A model generated the notes under the pieces. The model was given only the letters and a program-made list of their open reading frames with translations, was not told the DNA's origin and did no database searches. Positions 43,812 through 53,775 of a stretch of DNA of 64,000 nt are shown piece by piece. Source of the stretch: Spirosoma fluviale (GTDB lineage Bacteria > Bacteroidota > Bacteroidia > Cytophagales > Spirosomataceae). A program made the translations under genes and the position numbers. The DNA lies in the NCBI GenBank assembly GCA_945901025.1, contig CAMDJW010000004.1, forward strand, positions 62,001 to 126,000. The letters are read 5' to 3'. Position 1 is the first letter of the stretch; the number at the start of each line of letters is the position of its first letter.

Positions 43812-44888
43812 TTATCGAGGTAATGTATAATAAAGTCCGACACCCACAGCGCCAAAAACGATGTTTGGAAGCCATACTGCCAATAACGGTGGCATTCCCC
43901 CACCTTCAGCGATTCCCTTACTCATCATGAAAAACAAAATGTAAATAAAGGCTAAGCTAAATCCAAGGGCAATTTGAAATCCTACGCCACCCCGAGATTT
44001 ACGCGCCGAAACTAAGAATCCGATGATTGTTAAAATGATTACGGAAATGGGATTTGCAAAGCGTAAATATTTTTCAATTAAAAAGACCTCTATCCCATCA
44101 GCTCCCCGTGAACGTACTAAATCGATGTGCCGATTGAGTTCAGGCAAGGTAAAAGTTTCGTGTAATAAATGCTTATTTTGAAAGTCTTTGGGAAATAAAT
44201 TTAAGGTTGTGTCAATTTTTACACCCGATATAATTCCTGTTTTTCCCGGCATTAAATTCCTAATTCGGTAATCATGAATCGTCCATTTTTTGCGAATGGT
44301 ATCCCACGTAATCCGATCGGACATTAATTTCTCTTTGATCTCATTGTTGGATATTCGTTCCAAACTGAATCGATAACCTGTATTGGTATTGTTGTCGTAA
44401 CTTTCAATATAGGCATATACATCGGGGGCAATTTTGATATGCACATCTCGCTTGTCGAAAAAGTAGGTGCCGTTGATGTATTGATGTTCGAATGGAACCC
44501 GAATTTTATTAGCATTGGGGACGACCCAACCAATCATAATAAAAGTCCCGATGGCAATGATGGAGGAGCCAATTAAATATGGCCTCATTAATCGAGTAAA
44601 GCTAACTCCAGAACTTAGAATGGCTATTATTTCCGTTTTCGCGGCTAAGTTGGCCGTAAAAAATACGGTGGCAATAAACACCATCAACGGCGAAATGTAG
44701 TTGGCCCAATAGGGAATAAAATTCAAATAGTAATCAAAAATAATGGCATGCATGGGAGCCTGCTTGCGAATGAAATCATCGATTTTTTCAGTATAATCGA
44801 TGACCATGACAATTAATACAATTAAAAAAACGGCGAAAACATAGGTCTTCAGAAACTTTTTTAAAATGTAATAATCGAGTATTTTCAT
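43812..44888 (-). CDS. LptF/LptG family LPS-export permease
   Basis: 358 residues. The N-terminus MKILDYYILKKFLKTYVFAVF and the layout of three helices, a periplasmic jellyroll-like domain (~120-260) and three helices match the YjgP/YjgQ family. These permeases, with the LptB ATPase, extract LPS from the inner membrane to the LptC-A-D bridge. Whether it is the LptF or LptG copy cannot be decided here. Its start codon shares a base with the DUF983 stop. Confidence 0.88.
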   Translation of the reverse strand: MKILDYYILKKFLKTYVFAVFLIVLIVMVIDYTEKIDDFIRKQAPMHAIIFDYYLNFIPYWANYISPLMVFIATVFFTANLAAKTEIIAILSSGVSFTRLMRPYLIGSSIIAIGTFIMIGWVVPNANKIRVPFEHQYINGTYFFDKRDVHIKIAPDVYAYIESYDNNTNTGYRFSLERISNNEIKEKLMSDRITWDTIRKKWTIHDYRIRNLMPGKTGIISGVKIDTTLNLFPKDFQNKHLLHETFTLPELNRHIDLVRSRGADGIEVFLIEKYLRFANPISVIILTIIGFLVSARKSRGGVGFQIALGFSLAFIYILFFMMSKGIAEGGGMPPLLAVWLPNIVFGAVGVGLYYTLPR

Positions 44889-45274
44889 TAGCTTTTGATG
44901 GACTCTTGTTCGTAGGAAATACCAGAAAACAAATGAATAAAAATCACGCGCGCCGTTCTAAAATTAAACGGAACCATGACCAAAGAAAATAGAGTAATGG
45001 GAACCACATAACCCATGGCTGGAGGATCATTGAAAAAATTGAAAACGATTATACCGCCGACCAACATAATTCCCACGGTAAATGCATATGAAATGTACAT
45101 GGCACCATAAAAAAATCCAGGTTCAACTTCATAGCGCAAGTCACAATGAGGGCAATTTTCATGCATTTGAGTGAAATTTAAAAGATTCCACCATTTGTAT
45201 TTAAAAAGTCGGCCTTCGTGACAATGAGGACAACGTGCGTTGATCATCGCGTGTAGCTTACTGGGATCTGCCAT
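44888..45274 (-). CDS. DUF983 membrane protein with two CPHC motifs
   Basis: 128 residues. Two CPHC motifs (ARCPHCHEGRLF and NCPHCDLRYE) probably bind zinc near the N-terminus and are followed by PGFFYGAMYISYA and two to three membrane helices. It is a conserved Bacteroidota/alphaproteobacterial family of unknown function, often annotated DUF983. Coupled to the LptF/LptG permease by TAATG overlap; it has a divergent neighbour across 109 bases. Confidence 0.85.
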   Translation of the reverse strand: MADPSKLHAMINARCPHCHEGRLFKYKWWNLLNFTQMHENCPHCDLRYEVEPGFFYGAMYISYAFTVGIMLVGGIIVFNFFNDPPAMGYVVPITLFSLVMVPFNFRTARVIFIHLFSGISYEQESIKS

Positions 45275-45294
45275 AAATAAAGAAAATTAAGCCT

Positions 45295-45302
45295 CAAAGG
45301 TA
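45295..45302 (-). promoter_or_regulatory. -7 promoter element (TACCTTTG) for DUF983-lptG-eamA
   Basis: Minus-strand TACCTTTG, 20 bases before the DUF983 ATG. Confidence 0.5.
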
Positions 45303-45354
45303 AAGAAAATTGGAGGATTAAACGTAATTAAGGTCACGTTCCACTCCCTTTTTG

Positions 45355-45362
45355 TATCTTTG
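45355..45362 (+). promoter_or_regulatory. -7 promoter element (TATCTTTG) for the 45384 operon
   Basis: TATCTTTG, 21 bases before the ATG at 45384; divergent to the DUF983 promoter. Confidence 0.5.
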
Positions 45363-45383
45363 CACAAATCAAACTAACATGAT

Positions 45384-45824
45384 ATGTATTCTATTGTAAC
45401 AAATGTTCACATTGTACTTTTTGTACTTGTCTTTCTTTTAGGTTTAAATCTATTGGTTCGCGCAATTCGCGGATTATCTAGCGGAGGCGCTTTTGTGGAC
45501 GCAGATCGCAAAGCAGGATTGTTTTTCATGATCTCTTTACATACTCAATTGTTGATCGGCCTTGTGCTTTATTTTTTCTTAAGCCCAGTAACAGCAGCAG
45601 CTTTTGCAGATTTTGGTGCGGCCATGAAAGATCCAGCGACTCGTTTAATTGCCGTTGAGCATATTTCAGTGAACATCATTGCGGTAGTTTTAGCGACGAT
45701 AGTAAATGCCAAAAACAAGAAAAATATAGCTGATGCAGCTAAGCATAAAAATGCGTTGATCTTTAACGGAATCGGTCTTTTATTAATTTTAAGCCGTATC
45801 CCTTGGTCACGCTTGTTTGCCTAA
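45384..45824 (+). CDS. Four-helix membrane protein, possibly cytochrome b-like
   Basis: 146 residues with four predicted transmembrane helices (around 5-30, 45-68, 90-108 and 122-142). Histidines at SLHTQLLIG and VEHISVN, within or next to helices 2 and 3, could ligate heme, and related Bacteroidota proteins are sometimes labelled cytochrome B, but there is no proof of heme binding here. The GmhB-like gene follows six bases later on the same strand. Confidence 0.6.
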   Translation: MYSIVTNVHIVLFVLVFLLGLNLLVRAIRGLSSGGAFVDADRKAGLFFMISLHTQLLIGLVLYFFLSPVTAAAFADFGAAMKDPATRLIAVEHISVNIIAVVLATIVNAKNKKNIADAAKHKNALIFNGIGLLLILSRIPWSRLFA

Positions 45825-45830
45825 GTTTAT

Positions 45831-46346
45831 ATGAAAAAAAAGTGCATTTTTTTGGATCGCGACGGTGTTCTAAATGTAGACCGCGTTGATTACGTTTACC
45901 GTATGGAAGATTTTATCATTCCAAAAGGTGTTCCAGAGGCCTTAATCGCCTTAAAAGAAGCAGGATATTTACTCGTGGTCATTACCAATCAAAGTGGTAT
46001 AGCCAAAGGTCTTTATGAACGAAAGGATGTGTACCAAATTCACGAAGCGATACAAAACGCCTGCGGGGGTGTTTTAGATGATTTATATTTTTGCCCCTAT
46101 CATGAAAATTTTGATAGCCGTTCTTTAACCAGAAAACCAGGTTCTTTGCTGATTGAAAAAGCAGCAGCCAAGTACCAAGTGGACTTTGGAAAATCATTTA
46201 TGGTCGGGGATCACGAGCGCGATATTATCGCTGGAACGCGAGCTGGACTTAGAACGATACGTTTGGCCCCTGAAGGCGAAGAAACGAATGCCACTTTTTT
46301 GGTTCGTGATTTACTGGAGGCATCTAAATTAATTTTAAATAATTAG
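45831..46346 (+). CDS. GmhB-like D,D-heptose 1,7-bisphosphate phosphatase / HAD-IIIA phosphatase
   Basis: 171 residues. HAD motif I is FLDRDGVLNVD (D9, D11), motif II ITNQSGIAKG, and the C-terminal motif MVGDHERDI. Overall order matches GmhB, which dephosphorylates heptose-1,7-bisphosphate for LPS core heptose. The zinc loop is incomplete: CPYHEN is followed by TRKPG with no CxC pair, so zinc binding as in E. coli GmhB is doubtful. It is flanked by the four-helix membrane protein and the aldo/keto reductase on one transcript. Confidence 0.8.
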   Translation: MKKKCIFLDRDGVLNVDRVDYVYRMEDFIIPKGVPEALIALKEAGYLLVVITNQSGIAKGLYERKDVYQIHEAIQNACGGVLDDLYFCPYHENFDSRSLTRKPGSLLIEKAAAKYQVDFGKSFMVGDHERDIIAGTRAGLRTIRLAPEGEETNATFLVRDLLEASKLILNN

Positions 46347-46349
46347 AAC

Positions 46350-47243
46350 ATGGAAAAAGTATATTTAAGCGATGCAGGGCCCAAAGTTTCTCCGGCCATT
46401 TATGGTTTTTGGCGCTGGGAAAATGAGGTGGCTTCCATGGAGAAAATCGTCCAACTATGCCTTGAATTAGGGATCAATACCTTTGATCATGCGGATCGAT
46501 ATGGGGATTATTCTTGTGAAAAGACGTTTGGCGAACTCATTTCATCCGGATCTGTGCGACGTTCAGAAATTATCTTGTTTTCTAAATGCGGAATTTGTTT
46601 ACCCAATGCTGCAAGACCCGACATACGGGTTAAACATGTTAATACATCAGCTGACCATATTTCTAATTCTGTAGAGAATTCCTTGCGAAATTTAAAAACC
46701 GATTATTTAGATGTGTTTTTATTGGACCAATTGGATCCTTTGTCGGATTTGGAATCAACGGCTTTGGCGCTTGAAAAACTGAAAAGTTCGGGGAAAGTAA
46801 AAAATATTGGTGTATCTAATTTTTCGGTATACCAACATCAATTACTGGTTTCCTATTTAAATATTCCGGTCGTTTCAAATCACATCGATTTAAATTTATT
46901 GCAAACGTCGGCTTTGGATAATGGCGCGCTGGATTACATCAAGCAAAAATACATGCGCCCATTGGCTGTGTCACCTTTGGCTGGAGGTCGTATCGAACAA
47001 GGAACGGATGAAATCGCACTCCGAGTACGAAAAAAATTAAACGAAATGGCGGCTAAATACGATAGCAACATCGAGTCTATTGCGGTTGCTTGGGTCGTTA
47101 AATTAGGCGCTCTTCCTTTAATCGGAACGTTGGAGGAATCGCGTATTCGTAATATTGTTAATTCATTTAATATCGATTTGGAACACCAAGACTGGTACGA
47201 TTTATATCAAACTTCTCGACCTGGACCTCTCGTGCAAGACTAA
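46350..47243 (+). CDS. Aldo/keto reductase family protein with altered catalytic tetrad
   Basis: 297 residues, a TIM-barrel AKR of the YdhF-like type. D46 and Y51 (DHADRYG) and K79 (FSKCG) of the catalytic tetrad are present, but the motif that normally reads LLHRPD reads LLDQLD, so the catalytic histidine is D126. The NADP-binding end (GTLEESRIRNI) is intact. It may be an inactive or differently tuned reductase. It starts four bases after the GmhB-like gene and ends before a terminator. Confidence 0.85.
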   Translation: MEKVYLSDAGPKVSPAIYGFWRWENEVASMEKIVQLCLELGINTFDHADRYGDYSCEKTFGELISSGSVRRSEIILFSKCGICLPNAARPDIRVKHVNTSADHISNSVENSLRNLKTDYLDVFLLDQLDPLSDLESTALALEKLKSSGKVKNIGVSNFSVYQHQLLVSYLNIPVVSNHIDLNLLQTSALDNGALDYIKQKYMRPLAVSPLAGGRIEQGTDEIALRVRKKLNEMAAKYDSNIESIAVAWVVKLGALPLIGTLEESRIRNIVNSFNIDLEHQDWYDLYQTSRPGPLVQD

Positions 47244-47293
47244 GTTTCAAGGAGATTATTACAAAGAATTAATCCCCAAATAGACTTTAATAG

Positions 47294-47326
47294 AAAAGCC
47301 CGACCAACATGTCAGGCTTTTTGTTT
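47294..47326 (+). terminator. Intrinsic terminator after the aldo/keto reductase
   Basis: AAAAGCCCGAC and GTCAGGCTTTT form an 11-position stem with one mismatch and a 6-base loop, followed by TTGTTTTTT. Confidence 0.75.
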
Positions 47327-47342
47327 TTTCAGATCAAGACCC

Positions 47343-48573
<1,231 letters not shown>

Positions 48574-48581
48574 TTATATTA

Positions 48582-48608
48582 TTTTACCTCTTACCTAATC
48601 CCTCTACC
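48582..48608. repeat. Heptanucleotide repeat array 2
   Basis: TTTTACC, TCTTACC, TAATCCC, TCTACC: four units in the same order as units 3-6 of the array at 47343, ending at the RNase R stop. Together the arrays bracket the ATPase gene. Confidence 0.75.
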
Positions 48609-50859
48609 TTCTTCCCGTATTTCTCCTTCGTTCATTTCCTTTTGGAATCACTCGATTGCCTCTAGGCGCTTCTCTTTTTCTTGAACGATTATTAGTATAT
48701 CCTGTTCCCGAACGCATGCCCACCATTTCTAAATCGATCGTTCTTTTAGCCAAATTTGTATCGCGCACTTTCACTTTTACCGCATCGCCAAAAGTAAATA
48801 CGCGGCCGTTGGACTTGCCAACAATCCTATAATTTTCCTTATCTAAATCGTAAAAATCATCGTTTAGGTCAACCATCCGCACAAGTCCCTCGCACGAAGT
48901 TTCCCCAATCTCCACAAAGATCCCAAATTCTGTTACCCCAGTAATAATTCCGTCAAAAACCTGTGGTTCTTGTAAACTCATGAACTCCACTTGCTTGTAT
49001 TTAATGGAAGCACGTTCGGCTTCGGAGGCCAACTTCTCCCTATCTGAAGAGTGCTTGCACTGAATCTCGATCGGCGAACGATCTTTGGTCTCGCCTCCAT
49101 CTAAATAATGTTGCAATAATCGGTGTGTCATGACATCCGGATAGCGACGAATAGGACTAGTAAAATGTGAATAAAATGGAAAGGCAAGGCCAAAATGCCC
49201 AATCGCATCGGTACTATATTTAGCCTTCGACATAGTCCGAACCGCCAAACTTTGCAATACATTTTCCTCCGCTTTTCCCTGAATATTTTCCATCAATGCA
49301 TTAAATGATTGACTCACTTGCTTGGGTTCCGTGGTTACTTGGTACCCAAATTTCTTCGCAAAAGAAGAAAATACCCTAAGTTTTTCTGGGTCAGGCGCAT
49401 CGTGAATCCGATATACCATGGTATTTCGTGGATCCGTTTGCTTTAATTCATGTACATATTCAGCCACTTTTTTGTTGGCCAACAACATAAATTCCTCAAT
49501 TAATTTATGCGCATCCTTGCGTTCGCGAGGATATACGGCAATGGGTTTTCCGTCTTCGTCCAACAAAAACCGAAGCTCTGTCGTATCGAAATTGACCGAT
49601 CCATGTTTAAATCGAGCGTCTCTAAACGTTTTCGCAATCCGATTTAAATCTTTGATGACGGGTTCATAGGAATCTTCTGAAGGGCCCTCATGTTCAATTA
49701 AAACTTGGGCATCTTCGTAGGCAAACCTACGATCCGAATGGATTAACGTTCTTCCAAACCATTCCTTAACAATCTTCCCTTTTTTGTCTAATTCGAAAAC
49801 GGCAGAAAACGTACATTTGTCTTCATTGGGTCTCAACGAACAAAGGCCATTGGAAAGTTTTTCGGGCAACATCGGAACGACGCGATCCACCAAATAAACA
49901 GATGTCGCACGTCGGTAAGCCTCTTGGTCCAAAATACTTCCAGGTTTCACATAATGGGAAACATCGGCAATATGAACGCCAATTTCCGTATGTCCATTAG
50001 CTAAAATTTGATAGCTAATCGCATCGTCAAAATCTTTGGCATCCACCGGATCTATGGTAAAAGTCAAGACCTTTCTATAATCTTTTCTCTTTTTAATTTC
50101 GTCCTTTGAAATGGTGGTTGGGATGGCCTCAGCAGCCAATTCCACCTCTTCTGGGAAATCATAAGGAAGCCCAAATTCCGCCAAAATGGAGTGCATTTCA
50201 GTGTCATTTTCACCGGCTTTTCCTAAGACTTTGATCACTCGGCCTTCCGCTTTTTTTCCGGCTGAAGCCCAACGAGTCACCTCGACGATCACTTTGTCTA
50301 GGTGGTTAGCTGCCATCGTTTCCGTGCGAGGCACGTAGATATCTTCGTATATTTTTTTTGAATCGGGAATTAAAAAGGCGTAGTGCGGAGTGACTTGGAT
50401 TACGCCGACTAGCTCAGGCGAACGTCTTTCTAAAATCTCAACAACCTCGCCTTCCGGGCGGTCATTTTTCTTTTTTTCAGAAGGCCTTCGCGCTTGGACA
50501 AGTACGGTATCTCCATCTTTGGCAAACATTAAATCGGCCGTCGAGACCCAAATATCCTTTCCTTCTCCTTCCGTTACGATGAAGGCAAAACGTGAATTTA
50601 CGTGGTCTACGCGACCTTTTACTTGGAATGATTCACTGTCAAATCTATAGTTACCATCCGACTGGCGAATGATCCTGTTTTCTTGTGCTAAATTATGTAC
50701 GGCGTCGGAATAAATTTCCTTGGTTTTTCGGTCGCGAATCGCAAATGCTTTATGAATTTGGTTGACCGAGTACGATCGATAATCGTTGAGTTCAAAAAAT
50801 TCGAGTATCTCTGCTTGAATTTCTCTTAAAAATTTTTCTTGTTTTGGGTTAATGCCCAT
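48604..50859 (-). CDS. rnr: Ribonuclease R
   Basis: 751 residues. Order: N-terminal winged helix, cold-shock domains, the RNB catalytic domain with TIDPVDAKDFDDAIS (the acidic metal-binding cluster) and HYVKPGSILDQEA, and a C-terminal S1 domain (FDGIITGVTEFGIFVEIGE), then a basic Arg/Asn-rich tail. RNase R is a processive 3'-5' exonuclease for structured RNA and rRNA quality control. It is divergent from the M28 gene and ends in the heptamer repeat. Confidence 0.96.
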   Translation of the reverse strand: MGINPKQEKFLREIQAEILEFFELNDYRSYSVNQIHKAFAIRDRKTKEIYSDAVHNLAQENRIIRQSDGNYRFDSESFQVKGRVDHVNSRFAFIVTEGEGKDIWVSTADLMFAKDGDTVLVQARRPSEKKKNDRPEGEVVEILERRSPELVGVIQVTPHYAFLIPDSKKIYEDIYVPRTETMAANHLDKVIVEVTRWASAGKKAEGRVIKVLGKAGENDTEMHSILAEFGLPYDFPEEVELAAEAIPTTISKDEIKKRKDYRKVLTFTIDPVDAKDFDDAISYQILANGHTEIGVHIADVSHYVKPGSILDQEAYRRATSVYLVDRVVPMLPEKLSNGLCSLRPNEDKCTFSAVFELDKKGKIVKEWFGRTLIHSDRRFAYEDAQVLIEHEGPSEDSYEPVIKDLNRIAKTFRDARFKHGSVNFDTTELRFLLDEDGKPIAVYPRERKDAHKLIEEFMLLANKKVAEYVHELKQTDPRNTMVYRIHDAPDPEKLRVFSSFAKKFGYQVTTEPKQVSQSFNALMENIQGKAEENVLQSLAVRTMSKAKYSTDAIGHFGLAFPFYSHFTSPIRRYPDVMTHRLLQHYLDGGETKDRSPIEIQCKHSSDREKLASEAERASIKYKQVEFMSLQEPQVFDGIITGVTEFGIFVEIGETSCEGLVRMVDLNDDFYDLDKENYRIVGKSNGRVFTFGDAVKVKVRDTNLAKRTIDLEMVGMRSGTGYTNNRSRKREAPRGNRVIPKGNERRRNTGRR

Positions 50860-50922
50860 GATTTATTTGTAATTAGCCTGCAAGGTACGAATATCAAATA
50901 GGAATTCTTAATTCCAAGCCCT

Positions 50923-50930
50923 TATCTTTG
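50923..50930 (+). promoter_or_regulatory. -7 promoter element (TATCTTTG) for the M28 gene, near the start codon
   Basis: TATCTTTG ends four bases before the ATG at 50935, so the transcript probably begins at or just inside the gene, as for tgt. Confidence 0.45.
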
Positions 50931-50934
50931 TAAA

Positions 50935-51939
50935 ATGAATCGTTCTCGCATCGCATTATTTTCGTTGGTTCTTTTTATTCTCAGTGGAGTTTTCCTTTGG
51001 TATAAAAGCACGAAAAGCCAAGAATCGAACGTAGAATCTACGGCAGTCATCGTTGAAACTCCCGTATTTAATTCCGATTCAGCCTACGCACACATCGCGA
51101 AGCAAGTAAGTTTTGGTCCTCGAATCCCTAATTCTCCTGCACAAATCAAATGCAAAGATTGGATTGTTGAAAAATTAAAGGGCTACGGTTGGCAAGTCAA
51201 AATCCAAGAATTTACATCCTTCCGTTACGATGGATATAAAATGAAGGGCTATAATATCATGGCGCAATACCAGCCGCAAATTCAGAAACGGATTTTATTA
51301 GGGGCGCATTGGGATGCCAGAAGTATCGCCGACAAAGATTCGGTGGATAAAAATAAGCCAATTGACGCGGCAAATGATGGTGGGAGTGGCGTAGGGGTTA
51401 TGTTGGAAATCGCGAGACTTTTATCGGAAACACCTAAAAAGCCAACGGTCGGCGTAGACCTAATATTCTTTGATTTAGAAGATCATGGGGAGCCTCATGA
51501 TTTCACGGGAAATCCGTCGACAACCAGTTGGGCCCTAGGATCTCAACACTGGGCCACGAACATAATCCCAGAAAACTACCGTCCTTATTATGGAATTTTA
51601 TTGGACATGGTGGGGGCTAGAGGAGCTAAATTTCCACATGAAGGCTCATCGATGCAATATGCACCCGGAATTGTGCGCTCTATTTGGGCGACGGCTGCTG
51701 ATTTAGGATACGGAAATATGTTCATCGACGAAGACGCATTTGGAATAACGGACGACCATACGGCGGTGAATGAAGTAGGGAAAATTCAGATGATTGATAT
51801 CATCGATATAAGGCCGGTGAATGGCGGTTTTGATTTTGGATCTTTCCATCACACGCATCAAGATAATTTGAATACCATCGATAAGTCCACGTTAAAGGCG
51901 GTTGGGCAAACACTATTACAAGTTTTATATAGAGAATAA
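50935..51939 (+). CDS. M28-family peptidase, glutaminyl-cyclase-like
   Basis: 334 residues with an N-terminal signal anchor ([18 protein letters not shown]). The metal-site residues are GAHWD (H125/D127), AANDGG (D148), DLEDHG (E182/H184 region) and DDHTAVN (H275). The overall pattern GAHWDAR...[13 protein letters not shown] with FFDLED resembles glutaminyl-peptide cyclotransferases more than aminopeptidases, so it may cyclise N-terminal Gln of exported proteins. It faces the periplasm. gcvT follows immediately. Confidence 0.75.
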   Translation: MNRSRIALFSLVLFILSGVFLWYKSTKSQESNVESTAVIVETPVFNSDSAYAHIAKQVSFGPRIPNSPAQIKCKDWIVEKLKGYGWQVKIQEFTSFRYDGYKMKGYNIMAQYQPQIQKRILLGAHWDARSIADKDSVDKNKPIDAANDGGSGVGVMLEIARLLSETPKKPTVGVDLIFFDLEDHGEPHDFTGNPSTTSWALGSQHWATNIIPENYRPYYGILLDMVGARGAKFPHEGSSMQYAPGIVRSIWATAADLGYGNMFIDEDAFGITDDHTAVNEVGKIQMIDIIDIRPVNGGFDFGSFHHTHQDNLNTIDKSTLKAVGQTLLQVLYRE

Positions 51940-51940
51940 T

Positions 51941-53032
51941 ATGGAAGAAAATGCTTTGCAATTTGTGCATTTAAATGACACGCATGTAGGTTTGGGAGCC
52001 AAAATGGTCCCTTTTGCTGGATTTAATATGCCGGTTTTATATACCAATTTAATTGAGGAGCATGTTTGTGTGCGGAACAATGTGGGGGTTTTTGACGTGA
52101 GCCACATGGGGGAATTTTTATTGAAGGGAGAAAAAGCGCTGGATTTAATTCAATATGTTTGTTCCAATGATGCGTCTAAATTAACGGACGGCAAAGTGCA
52201 ATACAGCTGTTTGCCTAATGCTACAGGAGGTATTGTGGACGATTTATTGGTATATCGGGTGAATGCCCACGAATATTATTTGGTGGTTAATGCGTCTAAT
52301 ATTGAGAAAGATTGGAATTGGATCTCCTCGCACAATACCTTTGGGGTTGAGATGTTAAATCGTACCAATGACTACAGTTTATTTGCAGTTCAAGGGCCAA
52401 ATGCGCAATCCGTTTTGCAAAAATTAACCGATGTTAATTTATCTGAAATGCCTTATTATACCTTTAAAATAGGTAATATGGCTGGGTTTTCAGAGGTGAT
52501 TATTTCCAATACTGGGTATACGGGAGCGGGAGGTTTTGAGATATATGTGGAGAATAAAAATGCCCTAGCGATGTGGAATGCCATTTTTAAGGCGGGGGAA
52601 TCGGTTGGCATTCAGCCGGTTGGTTTAGGTGCAAGGGATACCTTGAGAACGGAAATGGGCTATTGTTTATATGGCCATGACATTGATGATACGACCTCGC
52701 CGATTGAGGCGGGATTGGGTTGGATTACTTCATTTAACAAGGATTTCATCATGAAGGATTTCCATGCGGCGATTAAAGCGGCTGGACCTAAGAAAAAGTT
52801 AGTGGGTTTTGAGATGATTGACCGTGGAATTCCACGCCAACATTATCCCATATTAAATGCGGCGGGCGAGGCGATTGGTGAAGTAACTTCAGGAACACAA
52901 TCCCCCAATTTGTCTAAAGGAATCGGAATGGGATATGTGGAGACATCACAAAGTGCGGTTGGCACCGAGATTTTTATCTCCATCCGTGACAAATCATTAA
53001 AAGCTCAAATCGTTAAAATGCCTTTCATTTAA
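51941..53032 (+). CDS. gcvT: Glycine cleavage system T protein (aminomethyltransferase)
   Basis: 363 residues from the ATG at 51941, one base after the M28 stop (an earlier in-frame start at 51902 lies inside it). GcvT motifs include [34 protein letters not shown] and [17 protein letters not shown]. It transfers the methylene group from the H-protein aminomethyl intermediate to tetrahydrofolate, releasing ammonia. gcvP and gcvH are not in the window. comB follows after one base. Confidence 0.94.
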   Translation: MEENALQFVHLNDTHVGLGAKMVPFAGFNMPVLYTNLIEEHVCVRNNVGVFDVSHMGEFLLKGEKALDLIQYVCSNDASKLTDGKVQYSCLPNATGGIVDDLLVYRVNAHEYYLVVNASNIEKDWNWISSHNTFGVEMLNRTNDYSLFAVQGPNAQSVLQKLTDVNLSEMPYYTFKIGNMAGFSEVIISNTGYTGAGGFEIYVENKNALAMWNAIFKAGESVGIQPVGLGARDTLRTEMGYCLYGHDIDDTTSPIEAGLGWITSFNKDFIMKDFHAAIKAAGPKKKLVGFEMIDRGIPRQHYPILNAAGEAIGEVTSGTQSPNLSKGIGMGYVETSQSAVGTEIFISIRDKSLKAQIVKMPFI

Positions 53033-53033
53033 G

Positions 53034-53744
53034 ATGCGTAAAATAGATGTATGCTTCTCGCCGGATTTAATTCATTTATATGATTTGTCGGATAAATGTG
53101 TCGTGGTGGTGGACATTTTTAGGGCAACTTCTTGCATGGTGACGGCTTTTGCGCATGGGGCAGCAGAAATTGTTCCGGTAGAGCAAATTGAATTATGCCA
53201 ATCGTTTCGCGATCGCGGATATTTGATTTCGGCTGAACGCAATGGCATCACGCCGGAGGGTTTTGACTTTGATAATTCGCCTTTTTCGTATCAAGATCCA
53301 AAGGTTAAAGGAGCAAAAATTTGTGTGACCACGACTAATGGGACCGTGGCGATTCGTCGGTCTGCCGAAGCGCCCCAATTATATGTGGGTGCTTTTTTAA
53401 ATTTGTCCAGCATTACGGAGGCGGTTAAAAAATGGCAAGGAGACGCTTTGGTTGTTTGTGCGGGTTGGAAAGGCAAACCAAATTTAGAAGATACATTGTT
53501 TGCGGGTGCCCTAATAGACCAATTGACCGGTGTCTATGAGGTAGCCGATGACGCCGCTTTAATGGCTTGGAAAAACTATAATGTTGCCTCAAAAGATATG
53601 TTGACCGCCGTGAAAAACTCCTCCCATGTGAAAAGATTGTTAGGTTTGGGTATCGAAAAAGACATCGCTTTTTGTTTAGAAATGGACCGTTACGATGTCT
53701 TGCCTTTATTGGAAGGGGAGCGATTAATAAATGCAAAACTTTAA
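53034..53744 (+). CDS. 2-phosphosulfolactate phosphatase (ComB) family protein
   Basis: 236 residues. The signature VVVVDIFRATSCMVTAFAHG and the later TTNGTVAI and VCAGWKG segments match ComB, first studied in coenzyme M synthesis. This organism shows no other CoM genes, so the physiological substrate may be a different phosphorylated acid, or it may relate to sulfonate metabolism, for example sulfolactate or sulfonolipid precursors; that is inference. It sits between gcvT and thrC. Confidence 0.8.
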   Translation: MRKIDVCFSPDLIHLYDLSDKCVVVVDIFRATSCMVTAFAHGAAEIVPVEQIELCQSFRDRGYLISAERNGITPEGFDFDNSPFSYQDPKVKGAKICVTTTNGTVAIRRSAEAPQLYVGAFLNLSSITEAVKKWQGDALVVCAGWKGKPNLEDTLFAGALIDQLTGVYEVADDAALMAWKNYNVASKDMLTAVKNSSHVKRLLGLGIEKDIAFCLEMDRYDVLPLLEGERLINAKL

Positions 53745-53775
53745 TCAATAGCCTCTAGGGGGGTATTTTGAAAAT

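Noticed and set aside
43811-43903. Upstream start for the EamA transporter
   Set aside because: It lies inside the lptG-like gene; conserved sequence begins at the ATG at 43810.
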